Made by a program: the position numbers and the translations under genes
The notes under the pieces: model-generated
The model's database searches: none
Seen by the model: the letters and a program-made list of their open reading frames with translations, nothing else
Told to the model about the DNA's origin: nothing
NCBI GenBank assembly: GCA_963663285.2
Contig: CAXXNI010000002.1
Span: 1,674,001-1,738,000, forward strand
Origin: CAXXOK01 sp963663285
GTDB lineage: Bacteria; Bacillota; Clostridia; Christensenellales; Aristaeellaceae
Length of the DNA: 64,000 nucleotides
Direction: 5' to 3'
Shown here: positions 27,212 through 36,569 of the stretch, one piece after another
How the letters are laid out: each line of letters starts with the position of its first letter
Numbering within the stretch: the first letter of the stretch is position 1

Positions 27212-28867
27212 TTATTGGATAATGGTAATGCGTCCCTGCGGCTGCGCATATTCATCGCCGATCACGCCGCCGAGGACTTCGGTGGTGTAGTTGATCAGCG
27301 CGTCCTCCAGCGAGATGTAGGTGTTATAGCCGGTCTGCTGATTGGCATACTTGAGCACATAGCACTGGTCGCCGCCTGCGGCGGAGAAGTCGTTGGTGGC
27401 GATTACATACTCCGCTTCCAGATCGAACGGCTCGCCGCCGACGGTCTCGATGGTGACACGGCCGCCGGGGTTGGCAGGCGCGAAATAGGTGGAATCGGGA
27501 TACTGGTCGCCATTTTCATATGGTACGGTGGTGTCGATGGTCATCACGATACCGGAAACCTGCATAAAGCCGCCCAATGCTTCCGGCGTGCAATAGCTGG
27601 ATGCTTCCAGCAGCTCCAGCAGCTCGCTGCCCTTGAGCGTCATGATCTGCAACGTATTGCCAAACGGGAATACGGTTTTCATATCCTTCATGGTAATATC
27701 GCCGATCTGGATGCTGGCGCGGATGCCGCCGCCGTTGTTGAATGCGGCTACCACCGGCTGGCTGTATGCCTGATTGGCTTGCCAGAGCATCGCATCGGTG
27801 CAGAAATCACCAAGGTTGGTTTCTTCCGTACGCACGCCGGGCGAACGCTCGCCGTTGAGCAGCACGGTGGTGGAGGCGAACGTAGCGGAGAGCTGCGCGT
27901 CGATCTCATCGTTGATCGCGCCGATCATCGCGCTGACTTCCGCGTCGCCGTATGCGGCACTGACCTGCGTGGATTGCGCCATGAACAGCGAAGCGGAGAG
28001 GTTTTCGCCGTCAAATACGACCTCGCCGATGTTTTCGCCATAGCTGCCGGTGCTAACCAGAAGCGTCGTAGGCACATCCTCGGCGCCCTCTTCGTGCATC
28101 TGCTGCACTTCTTCGTTAAGCACAGTGTGGCTGTGGCCGTCGATGAACAGATCGATACCCGTTGTATTGGCGATTACATCGATGGAACGGTTGCCCGTGC
28201 TTTCATCGTCAATGCCCAGATGGCCCAGTACGACGATCAGGTCGCAATCCTGCGCCATCAGTTCGTCCACATACTGCTGTACGCAGGCGTACAGGTCTTC
28301 ATTCATCAGGAAGGTTACGTTCTGCATTAAAGCAGGGTTGGCTTTGGTCAGGGTTTCCGGCGTATCAATGCCGATAACGCCAACTTTGTAATTCCCGGTT
28401 TCGAAGATTTTATACGGGTCGAAATACAGGGTGTTGTCCGACGAGCGCAGCATATTGGCGCACAGGATGGGGAAATCGGCCGTTTCCGCGTTTTGCAGGA
28501 ATTGGTCAACACCCCAGTCGAACTCGTGGTTACCGGGAGCCATGGCATCGTAGCCGGTCGCGTTCATGAAAGCAATTGCGTTGGCGCCCATGCTGAGGTT
28601 TACGATCGGCTGGCCCTGCGAAGCGTCGCCGTCATCAAGCAGCAACGTATCCGCACCCAGAGCAGCCGCGTCTTCGCGATATTGCTTAATCTGCGCATAG
28701 CCTACGCAGGGTTCGGACGGATCGGTGACAGCGTAACCGTGGATGTCATTGGTATGCACGATCACCAGCTTGCCGCTGAGGTCCACGCTTTGCTCCGCCA
28801 TTGCAGCGGGGGTAAAGCAGCACAACAGCAGTGCCAGTGCCAGCAGGATGGAAAGACTTTTTCTCAT
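27212..28867 (-). CDS. Secreted 5'-nucleotidase / UshA-like metallophosphoesterase
   Basis: A 551-residue exported enzyme. The signal peptide ends after AMA (22-24). The calcineurin-like metal site is seen in HTNDIHG (38-44), GDASQGQP (80-87), GNHEFDWG (112-119) and IDGHSHT. A C-terminal 5'-nucleotidase domain follows, with NNGGGIRA and NDFSAAGGD substrate blocks. It should dephosphorylate nucleotides outside the membrane to supply nucleosides. It has no LPXTG or other wall anchor, so it is probably released. AAGGAGG precedes the ATG. Confidence 0.9.
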   Translation of the reverse strand: MRKSLSILLALALLLCCFTPAAMAEQSVDLSGKLVIVHTNDIHGYAVTDPSEPCVGYAQIKQYREDAAALGADTLLLDDGDASQGQPIVNLSMGANAIAFMNATGYDAMAPGNHEFDWGVDQFLQNAETADFPILCANMLRSSDNTLYFDPYKIFETGNYKVGVIGIDTPETLTKANPALMQNVTFLMNEDLYACVQQYVDELMAQDCDLIVVLGHLGIDDESTGNRSIDVIANTTGIDLFIDGHSHTVLNEEVQQMHEEGAEDVPTTLLVSTGSYGENIGEVVFDGENLSASLFMAQSTQVSAAYGDAEVSAMIGAINDEIDAQLSATFASTTVLLNGERSPGVRTEETNLGDFCTDAMLWQANQAYSQPVVAAFNNGGGIRASIQIGDITMKDMKTVFPFGNTLQIMTLKGSELLELLEASSYCTPEALGGFMQVSGIVMTIDTTVPYENGDQYPDSTYFAPANPGGRVTIETVGGEPFDLEAEYVIATNDFSAAGGDQCYVLKYANQQTGYNTYISLEDALINYTTEVLGGVIGDEYAQPQGRITIIQ

Positions 28868-28921
28868 GTTCGTTCCTCCTTATGACTCGGTTGTGTAACT
28901 GTAACGAAATCTCCATTTACA

Positions 28922-28950
28922 ATTATAACAAAATTATACAGGTTTCGCAA
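28922..28950 (-). promoter_or_regulatory. Promoter of the 5'-nucleotidase gene
   Basis: Minus-strand TTGCGA (28945-28950), 17-nt spacer and TATAAT (28922-28927); a second TATAAT lies at 28933-28938. The 342-nt gap 28868-29209 holds this and the divergent birA promoter; the middle (about 28980-29130) shows nothing. Confidence 0.6.
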
Positions 28951-29132
28951 TCGTATGCATCGGCACGGAAACCAACGTAAAACGCTTATCTCGCCTTGTA
29001 TTGCGTAAAAACACCGTATTGGCCGTTTCGGGGTTTTTCAACTTTTTTCGTTCTTTTTTCGCTGGATTTTACAATGATCACTGCCAACCATAAAATCCAT
29101 CCGCCCAATCCCCGTTCCGGTACGGGCTTTGC

Positions 29133-29161
29133 TTGTTTGCCGGAAAACATCCTGCTATAAT
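29133..29161 (+). promoter_or_regulatory. birA promoter with extended -10
   Basis: TGCTATAAT (extended -10; TATAAT at 29156-29161) with a weak TTGTTT (29133-29138) 17 nt upstream. Confidence 0.6.
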
Positions 29162-29209
29162 CATAGCAAGGCCTGTGAAAGCCAATTACAAGACAGGTCA
29201 GGAGGCACC

Positions 29210-30151
29210 ATGTCGCTGAAAAATTCGCTGCTAACCGAACTGGAAGCACACCGGCAGGCAGCACTTTCCGGACAGGAACTTGCCAAACGCTTTGGCGTGA
29301 GCCGCAATGCCGTATGGAAAGCGGTGAATGCTTTGCGTACCGAGGGGTACGCCATTGAATCCACCCCCAACAAGGGGTACCGGCTCGCGCCGGAATGCGA
29401 CCGCCTGTCCGCAGGCACGCTAAGCGCTGAACTTACAGAGCTTCCGGTATACTGCTTCGATACATTGGATTCCACCAACAACGAGGCTCGCCGCCGGTTG
29501 GCAGGCGGGGAGAAAGGCCCTTTTCTCATTGCCGCCGAGGAACAAACCGCAGGCCGCGGCCGGTTGGGACGCAGCTTTTATTCCCCCAAGGATACCGGGC
29601 TTTATATGACCCTTGCACTCGCCCCCGGGCACACTGTGCAAAGCGCGCTTGGTATTACCGCCTACGCTGCAGTCTGCGTGGCGGAAGCGGTAGAAAGATA
29701 TACAGGGGATCATTTGCTGATCAAATGGGTCAACGACCTGTATCTGAATGGAAAAAAGGTTTGCGGCATCCTTACCGAAGCCGTGACCGATTTTGAAAGC
29801 GGCACGCTGGAAGCGCTGCTGGTGGGCATCGGGATCAACCTGCGGGCAAGCGACGTACCGGCGGAACTGCAAACCACCATCGGCTTTTTAAGCAGCGGTA
29901 CACCGGTGAAAAACCAGCTCGCAGCTGCCATAGCCAAAGGACTCATGGCATACCCGCCCGAAAACGGCAACTATTGGGCAGCGTACCGCGCCCGTTCGCT
30001 TACGCTGGGCGCCCGGCTGCGCTGGGTACAGGGCGAACAAAGTCTGGAAGGGAAAGCCCTTGATATTGACGACAACGGCGCGTTAATTGTACAAACGGAC
30101 GATGGAAACCGCCACACGCTGCGCAGCGGCACCATTGAGATGCTGCCATGA
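29210..30151 (+). CDS. birA: Bifunctional biotin-protein ligase / biotin operon repressor
   Basis: A 313-residue protein with an N-terminal winged-helix domain (about 4-60; recognition segment RFGVSRNAVWKAVNAL) and a biotin ligase domain. GRGRLGR (115-121) binds biotinyl-AMP, and K172 in KWVNDLY is the adenylation lysine. The C-terminal SH3-like cap is present. It attaches biotin to carboxylase carrier proteins and, when holding biotinyl-AMP, represses biotin genes. A candidate operator lies before bioY in this window. ATG 29210 follows GGAGG. Confidence 0.94.
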   Translation: MSLKNSLLTELEAHRQAALSGQELAKRFGVSRNAVWKAVNALRTEGYAIESTPNKGYRLAPECDRLSAGTLSAELTELPVYCFDTLDSTNNEARRRLAGGEKGPFLIAAEEQTAGRGRLGRSFYSPKDTGLYMTLALAPGHTVQSALGITAYAAVCVAEAVERYTGDHLLIKWVNDLYLNGKKVCGILTEAVTDFESGTLEALLVGIGINLRASDVPAELQTTIGFLSSGTPVKNQLAAAIAKGLMAYPPENGNYWAAYRARSLTLGARLRWVQGEQSLEGKALDIDDNGALIVQTDDGNRHTLRSGTIEMLP

Positions 30152-30305
30152 TTTACGGCCGCAATCATCCGGGAACACAAACCATACCGAGTACCATTCA
30201 CTATCGAACAAAGCAAGGCGCTTGGTGGTACCAAACCGCGCATCAACTATGCAGGCAGACGCATCCGTACCGCATCCCACATAACGCGATGACTTTATAA
30301 AGAAC

Positions 30306-30354
30306 AACCCGGTTCAGGCGGCTTGCATATGTTCGCAAGCACCCGAGCCGGGTT
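30306..30354. terminator. Shared terminator between birA and rsmI
   Basis: AACCCGGTTC (30306-30315) pairs with GAGCCGGGTT (30345-30354), with an inner GCTTGC/GCAAGC stem. A T-rich run follows on both strands, so it can serve both converging genes. Confidence 0.75.
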
Positions 30355-30382
30355 TATTGTGGATTGGTTGAAAAACCATACT

Positions 30383-31243
30383 TTATTCGTCTTCGTCCTT
30401 CAGTATTGCTTTTATACGTAAGCTGGCAGCATAAACAGCGTTTTTGCGCTCGCCTGCATCCACCAGCGCCTGCATACTTCCCCGAAGCGTTTTCCCCTGC
30501 ACAATACCATCAAACAGCTGGGCTTCCAGTGTAAGCGTACTGGGCGACGCGGGCGGCGCAATCTCATCCCGCCACGCAAGGGCCAGACAGTACTCGCCCT
30601 TTTCAGCTTTGGGGTTATCGCGCAGCTGTGCCAGTACGTCCCCCACTTCTCCACGTACCGTAGCCTCAAACTTTTTAGTCAAGTCACAACTGGCGCTTAC
30701 ATACGTATGCGGCAGTACGGCTTGCACCGCTTCCAGCAGCGCCATCACCCGGTGCGGCGATTCGTGAACCACCGCAATTTTGGATTTTTGCGCCATATCC
30801 AGCAGCTTTTCGGTCAGCTCGCTTTTTTTACGTGGTAAAAACCCGTAAAAGGTGAACTCTTCAATCGGGAGGCCACTTACGCTAAGACACGCGGCCATCG
30901 CAGTCGGGCCTGCCACCGCTAATACCGGAATGCCCTGCCGTATCGCTTCGGCTGCGACCACGCTGCCCGGATCACTGATGCAGGGCGTACCCGCATCCGT
31001 CGTCAGTGCAACGTCGATGCCCTCATCCAGCATGCGCTGCACGATTTGCACAGCTTTCGCCCGCTCGTTATGTTCGTGGCAGCTGGTCAGCGGTGTATGA
31101 ATGGCAAAGGCGGCCAGCAGCTTCTGCGTTACCCGCGTATCCTCCGCCGCAATCAAGGAAACGCTTTTGAGCGTTTCGATCGCCCGCGTGCTCATATCGC
31201 CAAGATTCCCGATGGGCGTAGCCACAATGTACAGCGTAGGCAT
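30383..31243 (-). CDS. rsmI: 16S rRNA (cytidine1402-2'-O)-methyltransferase
   Basis: A 286-residue tetrapyrrole-methylase-fold enzyme with the RsmI opening LYIVATPIGNLGDMS, the block AAEDTRVTQKLL, and DAGTPCISDPG in the SAM pocket. It methylates the ribose of C1402 in the ribosomal P site, next to the base that RsmH (encoded upstream) methylates. ATG 31243 is chosen because GGAGG lies 6 nt before it. Confidence 0.94.
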   Translation of the reverse strand: MPTLYIVATPIGNLGDMSTRAIETLKSVSLIAAEDTRVTQKLLAAFAIHTPLTSCHEHNERAKAVQIVQRMLDEGIDVALTTDAGTPCISDPGSVVAAEAIRQGIPVLAVAGPTAMAACLSVSGLPIEEFTFYGFLPRKKSELTEKLLDMAQKSKIAVVHESPHRVMALLEAVQAVLPHTYVSASCDLTKKFEATVRGEVGDVLAQLRDNPKAEKGEYCLALAWRDEIAPPASPSTLTLEAQLFDGIVQGKTLRGSMQALVDAGERKNAVYAASLRIKAILKDEDE

Positions 31244-31475
31244 AACAGGCCTCCTCTCCATATCTCCGTCGTTTGATTTCGATTGATGAATGTTTTGGTA
31301 ATCCTAATGGTATGCTTATATCCTTCTCCCTGCCCCAAATTGTTTGGGAAAGGATATGCCCCGTCATTCACATCTTGCATTCTTTGGCGCAGTCACGAAG
31401 GGTTCAACTAAAACAGCCGCTTCAAGCCGGGTGTTTCCGGCGCAAGCCGAGGATGTCCGACTAATGCCAACTTCG

Positions 31476-32426
31476 TTACCGCCGCTCAAACACCCTTAAT
31501 TTTGCGCTTCGCGCACGTGGGTTCTGCGCAGTCTCCTCTGCCGTTGGTTTAATAACACCGCCGCCCAGCACTTTACCAAGCGGCTTTTTCCCGCAGGTGC
31601 AGATAGGCGCTTTGGGCGGGCAGGTGCACGGATTTTGCAGACGGCGGAACGTGTTTTTCACAATCCGGTCTTCCAGCGAGTGGAAGGTAATCACCAGCAG
31701 GCGTCCGCCGGGCATCAGCAGATCAACCATATCGCAAAGCGCCTGCTCCAGCGGAGCCAGCTCGTCGTTTACGGCAATGCGCACTGCCTGAAACGTACGC
31801 CGGGCGGGATGCCCTTCGTCCTTACGGCGGACAGCTTTGGGGATCGCCGCATCGACCACGGCCACCAAATCCAGCGTTGTGAGTATCGGCTTTTGAGCGC
31901 GTTTTTCCACAAACACCTGCGCGATACGCGCAGCCCATTTTTCTTCGCCATAATCGGTTAAAATGCGGCGCAATTCCTCCGGCGTAACATGTGCCATATA
32001 CTCCGCGGCACTCTCCCCCTGTGTGGGGTCCATGCGCATATCCAGCGGCGCATCCTCGTGATAGCTAAAGCCACGTTCGGCATTATCCAGCTGATAGCTG
32101 CTTACGCCCAAATCAACCAATGCGCCGGAAAGCGGCGGTGCGCCCACCTCAGCCAGTAAAGCTTTCGCATCGTGAAAGTTACCGCGCAGCGCATGAAAGC
32201 CCGGATAGGCCTTAAGCCGCTCGGTTGCGGCGGCGATGGCCTCCGGGTCACGGTCGATACCGTAGAGCACCGCACCTTCGCCCGCCATGCGCAAAATGCC
32301 TTCGCTGTGGCCGCCTCCGCCCAGTGTACCATCCATATAGACGCCGTCTGGCTTGGGCTGCATCCACTCCATGACAGCGTCAAACAGTACGGGCAGGTGA
32401 TAAAACGCTTTGGGTTCTGCGCTCAT
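31476..32426 (-). CDS. rsmH: 16S rRNA (cytosine1402-N4)-methyltransferase
   Basis: A 316-residue MraW-family enzyme with the SAM motif GTLGGGGHSEGIL (33-45), LVDLGVSSYQLD and the C-terminal ITFHSLEDRIVK. A cysteine cluster near the C-terminus (CTCPP...CTCG) is common in this family. It modifies C1402, pairing functionally with RsmI. It is not in the usual mraZ-rsmH-ftsL cluster, which is a rearrangement. ATG 32426 follows AAAGGAG. The 232-nt gap before rsmI shows no clear element. Confidence 0.95.
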   Translation of the reverse strand: MSAEPKAFYHLPVLFDAVMEWMQPKPDGVYMDGTLGGGGHSEGILRMAGEGAVLYGIDRDPEAIAAATERLKAYPGFHALRGNFHDAKALLAEVGAPPLSGALVDLGVSSYQLDNAERGFSYHEDAPLDMRMDPTQGESAAEYMAHVTPEELRRILTDYGEEKWAARIAQVFVEKRAQKPILTTLDLVAVVDAAIPKAVRRKDEGHPARRTFQAVRIAVNDELAPLEQALCDMVDLLMPGGRLLVITFHSLEDRIVKNTFRRLQNPCTCPPKAPICTCGKKPLGKVLGGGVIKPTAEETAQNPRARSAKLRVFERR

Positions 32427-32463
32427 GGCGTACGCTCCTTTCATCGTGCTCCGCAAGGCAAGG

Positions 32464-32506
32464 GTACCGGCATTTGCACGTATAGGTATAGCGCAAATGC
32501 CGGTAC
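32464..32506 (-). terminator. 14-bp hairpin after valS
   Basis: GTACCGGCATTTGC at 32464-32477 is repeated as its exact complement at 32493-32506 around a 15-nt loop, between the valS stop and rsmH. There is no strong T run; it may be a weak terminator or a processing site. Confidence 0.5.
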
Positions 32507-32524
32507 TTCCGTCTCGTTCTTATT

Positions 32525-35176
32525 TTACAGGTTTGTTTTCAGTTCTTCAATCCGCTTTTGCAGCGAATCCAGCATTCCCTGATTCGTCACCAGCTTTTCC
32601 TTTTCCTGCTCCACCAGCGCGGCAGGTGCTTTGCCGGTAAAGCCGGGGTTGGAAAGGCGTGCGGACGCACGGGAAATTTCGCTTTCCAACTTACCCAGTT
32701 CTTTGGTAAGGCGCTCGATCTCTTTGCCGATGTCCACCAGTTCGCCCAGCGGAATCCGAATCTCCGCCGGCGCGCACACGGCGCTGACGGTTTTTTCACC
32801 ACTGGCGCTTTCCTTGGCGGCAAGGGTCACGGCGCTAGCGCCCGCGAGGCGCTGCAGGTACGGTTCCGCCTCCGCAAGGGTTTCTTCCCAACCAGTCTCG
32901 GGAATCAGCGTAATGCGCGTACGCTTGCTGGGTACTACCTTCATTTCCGCGCGCAGGTTGCGGATGGTGCGGATGATCTCCATCAGCCCTTCCATGCGGC
33001 GTTCATCCTCTTCAAACTGATAGGCAGTGTTCACCTGCGGCCAGTCTGCCAGAATCAGCATGCCTTCGGACTGCGGCAGGTGCTGGTAAACCTCCTCGGT
33101 CAGGAACGGCATAAACGGATGCAGCAGCTTGAGCAGGCTTTCCAGCACGGTGTAGAGCACAGCGCGCACATTCTTTTTCTGCGCTTCGTCCTCGCCCATC
33201 AGGCGGCCTTTAGCCAGTTCAATGTACCAATCGCAAAACTCATTCCACGTAAATTCGTAAATCTTGTTGGCGGACAAGCCAAAATCGCCGTCCTCCATAT
33301 GGTCGCTCACTTCGGCAATCGCCTTTTGCAGCCGGGAGAGGATCCACTTGTCCGGCAGGGTGAGTGCGCTTTCGTCGATGGTTTCATGCGTGTCCATGTT
33401 CATCAGCACGAAACGGCTGGCGTTCCACACCTTGTTGGCGAAGTTACGGGCAGATTCCACCTTCTCGGTCGAATAGCGGGTATCATTGCCGGGGCTGATG
33501 CCCATCGCCAGCGAAAAGCGCAGCGCGTCTGCGCCATAGGTATCGATAATTTCCAGTGGGTCTACGCCGTTGCCGAGGCTTTTGCTCATTTTACGGCCCT
33601 GCGCATCGCGCACCAAACCATGGATAAGCACCGTGTGGAACGGGGTCACGCCCATCTGCTCAATACCGCTGAAGATCATGCGCGCCACCCAGAAGAAGAT
33701 GATATCGTACCCGGTTACCAGCATATCAGTGGGGTAGAAATACTTCAAGTCCTCGGTTTCGCGCGGCCAGCCGAGTGTGCTGAACGGCCATAATGCGGAG
33801 GAAAACCACGTATCCAGCACATCCTCGTCCTGATGCAGGTGTTTGCCTCCACACTTGGGGCACGTATCAGGATCGGTTTTGGATACGATGGTTTCACCGC
33901 AGTCCTCGCAATACCATGCGGGAATACGGTGCCCCCACCACAGCTGGCGGCTGATGCACCAATCGCGGATGTTTTCCATCCAGTTATAATAGGTTTTTGC
34001 AAACCGCTCCGGCACAAACTTGGTTTGCCCGTTACGCACCACCTCAAGGGCGGGCTTTGCCAGCGGCTCCATTTTCACAAACCATTGCAGGCTGGTCACA
34101 GGGTCCACGGTGGTGTGGCAGCGGTAGCAGGTACCCACGTTATGGGCGTAGTCTTCTACCTTTACCAGGTTCCCGCTTTCTTCCAGCTCTTTTACGATGG
34201 CCTTGCGGCATTCATACTCATGCATGCCGGCGAATTTACCGGCTTTGTCGTTCATGGTGCCATCGTCGTTGGTTACGCGGATGATCGGCAGATTGTGGCG
34301 CATGGCCACTTCAAAGTCATTGGGGTCATGCGCCGGGGTGATTTTCACCGCGCCGGTGCCAAACGCCATATCCACATAATCGTCCGCCACCACGGGGATG
34401 GGCTTGTTCATCACCGGCAGAATCACCATTTTGCCCACAAGGTCCTTATAACGCTCGTCCTTGGGGTTCACAGCCACGGCGGTATCGCCCAGCATGGTTT
34501 CGGGGCGCGTGGTAGCAACCGTTACGCCCTTGCCGCCGTCTGCGCCGGGGTAATGCACATGCCACAGATGGCTTTGCTGCTCTTCGTATTCCACTTCCGC
34601 GTCGGAAAGTGCGGTTTTACACACCGGGCACCAGTTGATGATGCGGTTGCCGCGGTAGATCAGCCCTTTATTGTACAGGTTTACAAACACTTCGCGCACG
34701 GCTTCGCTGCAGCCATCGTCCATGGTAAAGCGTTCGCGCTCCCAATCGCAGCTCGCGCCCAAGCGGCGCTGCTGTTTGTTGATACGTCCGCCGTATTCTT
34801 CTTTCCACTTCCAAGCGCGCCGCAGGAACTCCTCGCGGCCCACATCCTCCTTGGTTAATCCTTCGCTGCGCATTTGCTCAACGATTTTCACCTCAGTCGC
34901 GATGGATGCATGGTCGGTGCCCGGCAGCCACAGGGTGGGATCGCCCTTCATGCGGTGGTAGCGGATGGGAGCATCCTGTAAAAGGCAATCCATCGCATGA
35001 CCCATGTGCAGCTGCCCGGTAATGTTTGGCGGCGGCATCACAATGGTGTACGGCTTTTTGCCCTCCACACGCTTGGCGCGGAACGCGCCGGATTCTTCCC
35101 ACATATGATATAGTTTATCCTCAATCTCTTGTGGATTATACACTTTTTCCATTTCAAATTCTGTGTTGGGGCTCAT
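32525..35176 (-). CDS. valS: Valyl-tRNA synthetase
   Basis: An 883-residue class I synthetase of normal length: HMGH at 57-60, KMSKS near 529-533, an editing domain, a zinc-knuckle pair (CEDC...CPKC, about 418-440) and a C-terminal coiled coil (about 805-883). It charges tRNA-Val. GGAGG precedes the ATG. It is second in a T-box-controlled transcript, 15 nt after a small membrane-protein gene. Confidence 0.97.
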   Translation of the reverse strand: MSPNTEFEMEKVYNPQEIEDKLYHMWEESGAFRAKRVEGKKPYTIVMPPPNITGQLHMGHAMDCLLQDAPIRYHRMKGDPTLWLPGTDHASIATEVKIVEQMRSEGLTKEDVGREEFLRRAWKWKEEYGGRINKQQRRLGASCDWERERFTMDDGCSEAVREVFVNLYNKGLIYRGNRIINWCPVCKTALSDAEVEYEEQQSHLWHVHYPGADGGKGVTVATTRPETMLGDTAVAVNPKDERYKDLVGKMVILPVMNKPIPVVADDYVDMAFGTGAVKITPAHDPNDFEVAMRHNLPIIRVTNDDGTMNDKAGKFAGMHEYECRKAIVKELEESGNLVKVEDYAHNVGTCYRCHTTVDPVTSLQWFVKMEPLAKPALEVVRNGQTKFVPERFAKTYYNWMENIRDWCISRQLWWGHRIPAWYCEDCGETIVSKTDPDTCPKCGGKHLHQDEDVLDTWFSSALWPFSTLGWPRETEDLKYFYPTDMLVTGYDIIFFWVARMIFSGIEQMGVTPFHTVLIHGLVRDAQGRKMSKSLGNGVDPLEIIDTYGADALRFSLAMGISPGNDTRYSTEKVESARNFANKVWNASRFVLMNMDTHETIDESALTLPDKWILSRLQKAIAEVSDHMEDGDFGLSANKIYEFTWNEFCDWYIELAKGRLMGEDEAQKKNVRAVLYTVLESLLKLLHPFMPFLTEEVYQHLPQSEGMLILADWPQVNTAYQFEEDERRMEGLMEIIRTIRNLRAEMKVVPSKRTRITLIPETGWEETLAEAEPYLQRLAGASAVTLAAKESASGEKTVSAVCAPAEIRIPLGELVDIGKEIERLTKELGKLESEISRASARLSNPGFTGKAPAALVEQEKEKLVTNQGMLDSLQKRIEELKTNL

Positions 35177-35191
35177 CTTTGCAAACCTCCA

Positions 35192-35404
35192 TTATAAATT
35201 CGGAAACACATCCAACAGGATCATCGCGCCCAGCAGCGCCAGCAGCAATCCGGCGACCTTCAAGGGCAATATCGCCCGCTCGCCTCCCTGTTTGCCAAAA
35301 CGGCGGCAAAGCGCCGGTGCGCCATAACCAAGCAGCGCGCCCACAAGGAGCAGCGCAATCCCCGGTATGCTCAGCCGGGAAAGCACGCCATGCCAATACG
35401 ACAT
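35192..35404 (-). CDS. Small two-helix membrane protein of unknown function
   Basis: A 70-residue protein with two hydrophobic helices (about 12-30 and 47-66) joined by a basic loop (CRRFGKQGGER). I do not recognise a family. ATG 35404 follows AAAGGA with 8-nt spacing and lies about 20 nt after the T-box terminator, so it is translated only when that leader reads through. It sits 15 nt before valS, so it should rise when valine-tRNA is uncharged. A role in valine transport or stress signalling is possible, but no sequence evidence shows it. A leader role for valS translation is the alternative. Confidence 0.6.
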   Translation of the reverse strand: MSYWHGVLSRLSIPGIALLLVGALLGYGAPALCRRFGKQGGERAILPLKVAGLLLALLGAMILLDVFPNL

Positions 35405-35422
35405 ATCCGCCATCCTTTCGGT

Positions 35423-35670
35423 AAAAAAGAAAAAGCCGCACACGTCCAAAGGACGGAGCAGCTCCGTGGTACCACCTTGTTTCGCGGCGGAAAATCCGCC
35501 GCCTCTATGCGCTGTATCGGGCGCGACCGGCGCAACTAACGTACAGAAACCTGCAAACGCTTCATTACGCACCTTTACGGGCGACTTTCCGCAGCGCTTT
35601 CCCATGAACAGTCTTTCAGCCGATGAACCGTTCTCTCTGGCGGGTGCGCTGGCGTACTCCTCCCGATCGT
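35423..35670 (-). promoter_or_regulatory. T-box riboswitch, valine-specific
   Basis: On the minus strand the leader shows the stem I opening GGGAGGAGTAC, an AGAGAG bulge, and a CGGCTGAAAGA apical region. A specifier GUC (valine; plus positions 35583-35585) is followed by a purine. The T-box core AAGGTGGTACCACGG lies at 35464-35478, where UGGU can pair with a tRNA ending in ACCA. A terminator (35435-35462) with a long T run (35423-35434) ends it. Uncharged tRNA-Val should favour read-through into the small membrane gene and valS. Confidence 0.9.
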
Positions 35671-35867
35671 TAGGCGTTTTGTTTCTTATCCTCGGTCATG
35701 TCAATGACTTGCTTGCCATTGTAATAACCGCAATGCTTGCACACACGGTGGGCGAGCTTCTTCTGGTGGCACTGCGGGCATTCCACGATGCCGGGCAGGC
35801 TCAGCTTCCAGTGAGTACGACGGCTACGGCCGCGGGCACGGGATACTTTTCCTTTCGGAAGAGCCAT
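35670..35867 (-). CDS. rpmF: 50S ribosomal protein L32
   Basis: A 65-residue protein with the L32 opening MALPKGKVSRARGRSRRTHW and a four-cysteine zinc ribbon (CPQC...CKHC). The tail after the ribbon is a few residues longer than usual. It follows yceD, the common bacterial pair. Its stop codon touches the 5' edge of the valine T-box, so that leader is either read from this operon or uses a promoter inside rpmF. Confidence 0.96.
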   Translation of the reverse strand: MALPKGKVSRARGRSRRTHWKLSLPGIVECPQCHQKKLAHRVCKHCGYYNGKQVIDMTEDKKQNA

Positions 35868-36001
35868 GGTCTACACCTCCTTCTTCAGCCGCCGTAATCC
35901 TTGCGGTTTATAGCGGCTTCGCCAGTCGTTCGCGATGCAAACGCATGGCTGGTCGGCCTTGCCGGTTTCTACATCCATCACCTGCCGGGCAGGTTTGGCG
36001 G

Positions 36002-36511
36002 TCAATCGGCTTTGTCAGCCTCATCGTTTAGCAAGCTCTGTAATGCTTCAAAAGGACGTTGCGTCTCTTCCTGGCTTGAGCTTTTGGAATTCTCCTCTTT
36101 AAGCGTACGGTAGGCATTGCTTCCCGGGCAATCTTCCCTGCACACAATGCGCATGGGCAGATTGAGCATTACCAGCGTAAGCGCGAGTTGAGTCAGCGAA
36201 ATCTTATTTCCTTCGAATGGAAACGCTTCGTCCTCCAGTTCGTTGGCGTCCTTGCGGAACATCTCCTCAAACGGAACGGCAAGCGGCACAGTAGCGGGGC
36301 CAAGGCACATCGCGCAAGTCGCGTGAGCCGTGGTGGTCATTTCACCCCTCAACTGTACGGCGCCATCAATCGCGGTAAACACACCGGCTAACGACACCGT
36401 ATCGAAGGCGATCTCTTCGCCATATACATCCTGAGGCGGCAGCGTTTCCTGCACCGAAAACGGATGCTCCGTCCCGGGCGCAAGCAAAGCCTTTGTAACA
36501 TCCAGCTCCAT
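36002..36511 (-). CDS. yceD: YceD/DUF177-family protein
   Basis: A 169-residue acidic protein with the DUF177 pair of cysteines (CAMC, then CREDCPG) flanking the conserved central block. It is nearly always next to rpmF, as here, and has been linked to 23S rRNA accumulation. ATG 36511 follows GGAGGAGG; the longer frame from 36535 does not have a ribosome site. Confidence 0.9.
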   Translation of the reverse strand: MELDVTKALLAPGTEHPFSVQETLPPQDVYGEEIAFDTVSLAGVFTAIDGAVQLRGEMTTTAHATCAMCLGPATVPLAVPFEEMFRKDANELEDEAFPFEGNKISLTQLALTLVMLNLPMRIVCREDCPGSNAYRTLKEENSKSSSQEETQRPFEALQSLLNDEADKAD

Positions 36512-36540
36512 AGCAGCCTCCTCCAATGTGAACAAGCTGT

Positions 36541-36569
36541 ATTATAAGCCTTGTTCTTCCGCTTGTCAA
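36541..36569 (-). promoter_or_regulatory. Promoter of yceD-rpmF
   Basis: Minus-strand TTGACA (36564-36569), 17-nt spacer and TATAAT (36541-36546): a consensus promoter fitting a ribosomal protein operon. Confidence 0.85.

Noticed and set aside
32558..33793. A 411-codon plus-strand open frame opposite valS
   Set aside because: Antisense to valS, with shadow-type composition; a further such frame continues at 33833-34858.
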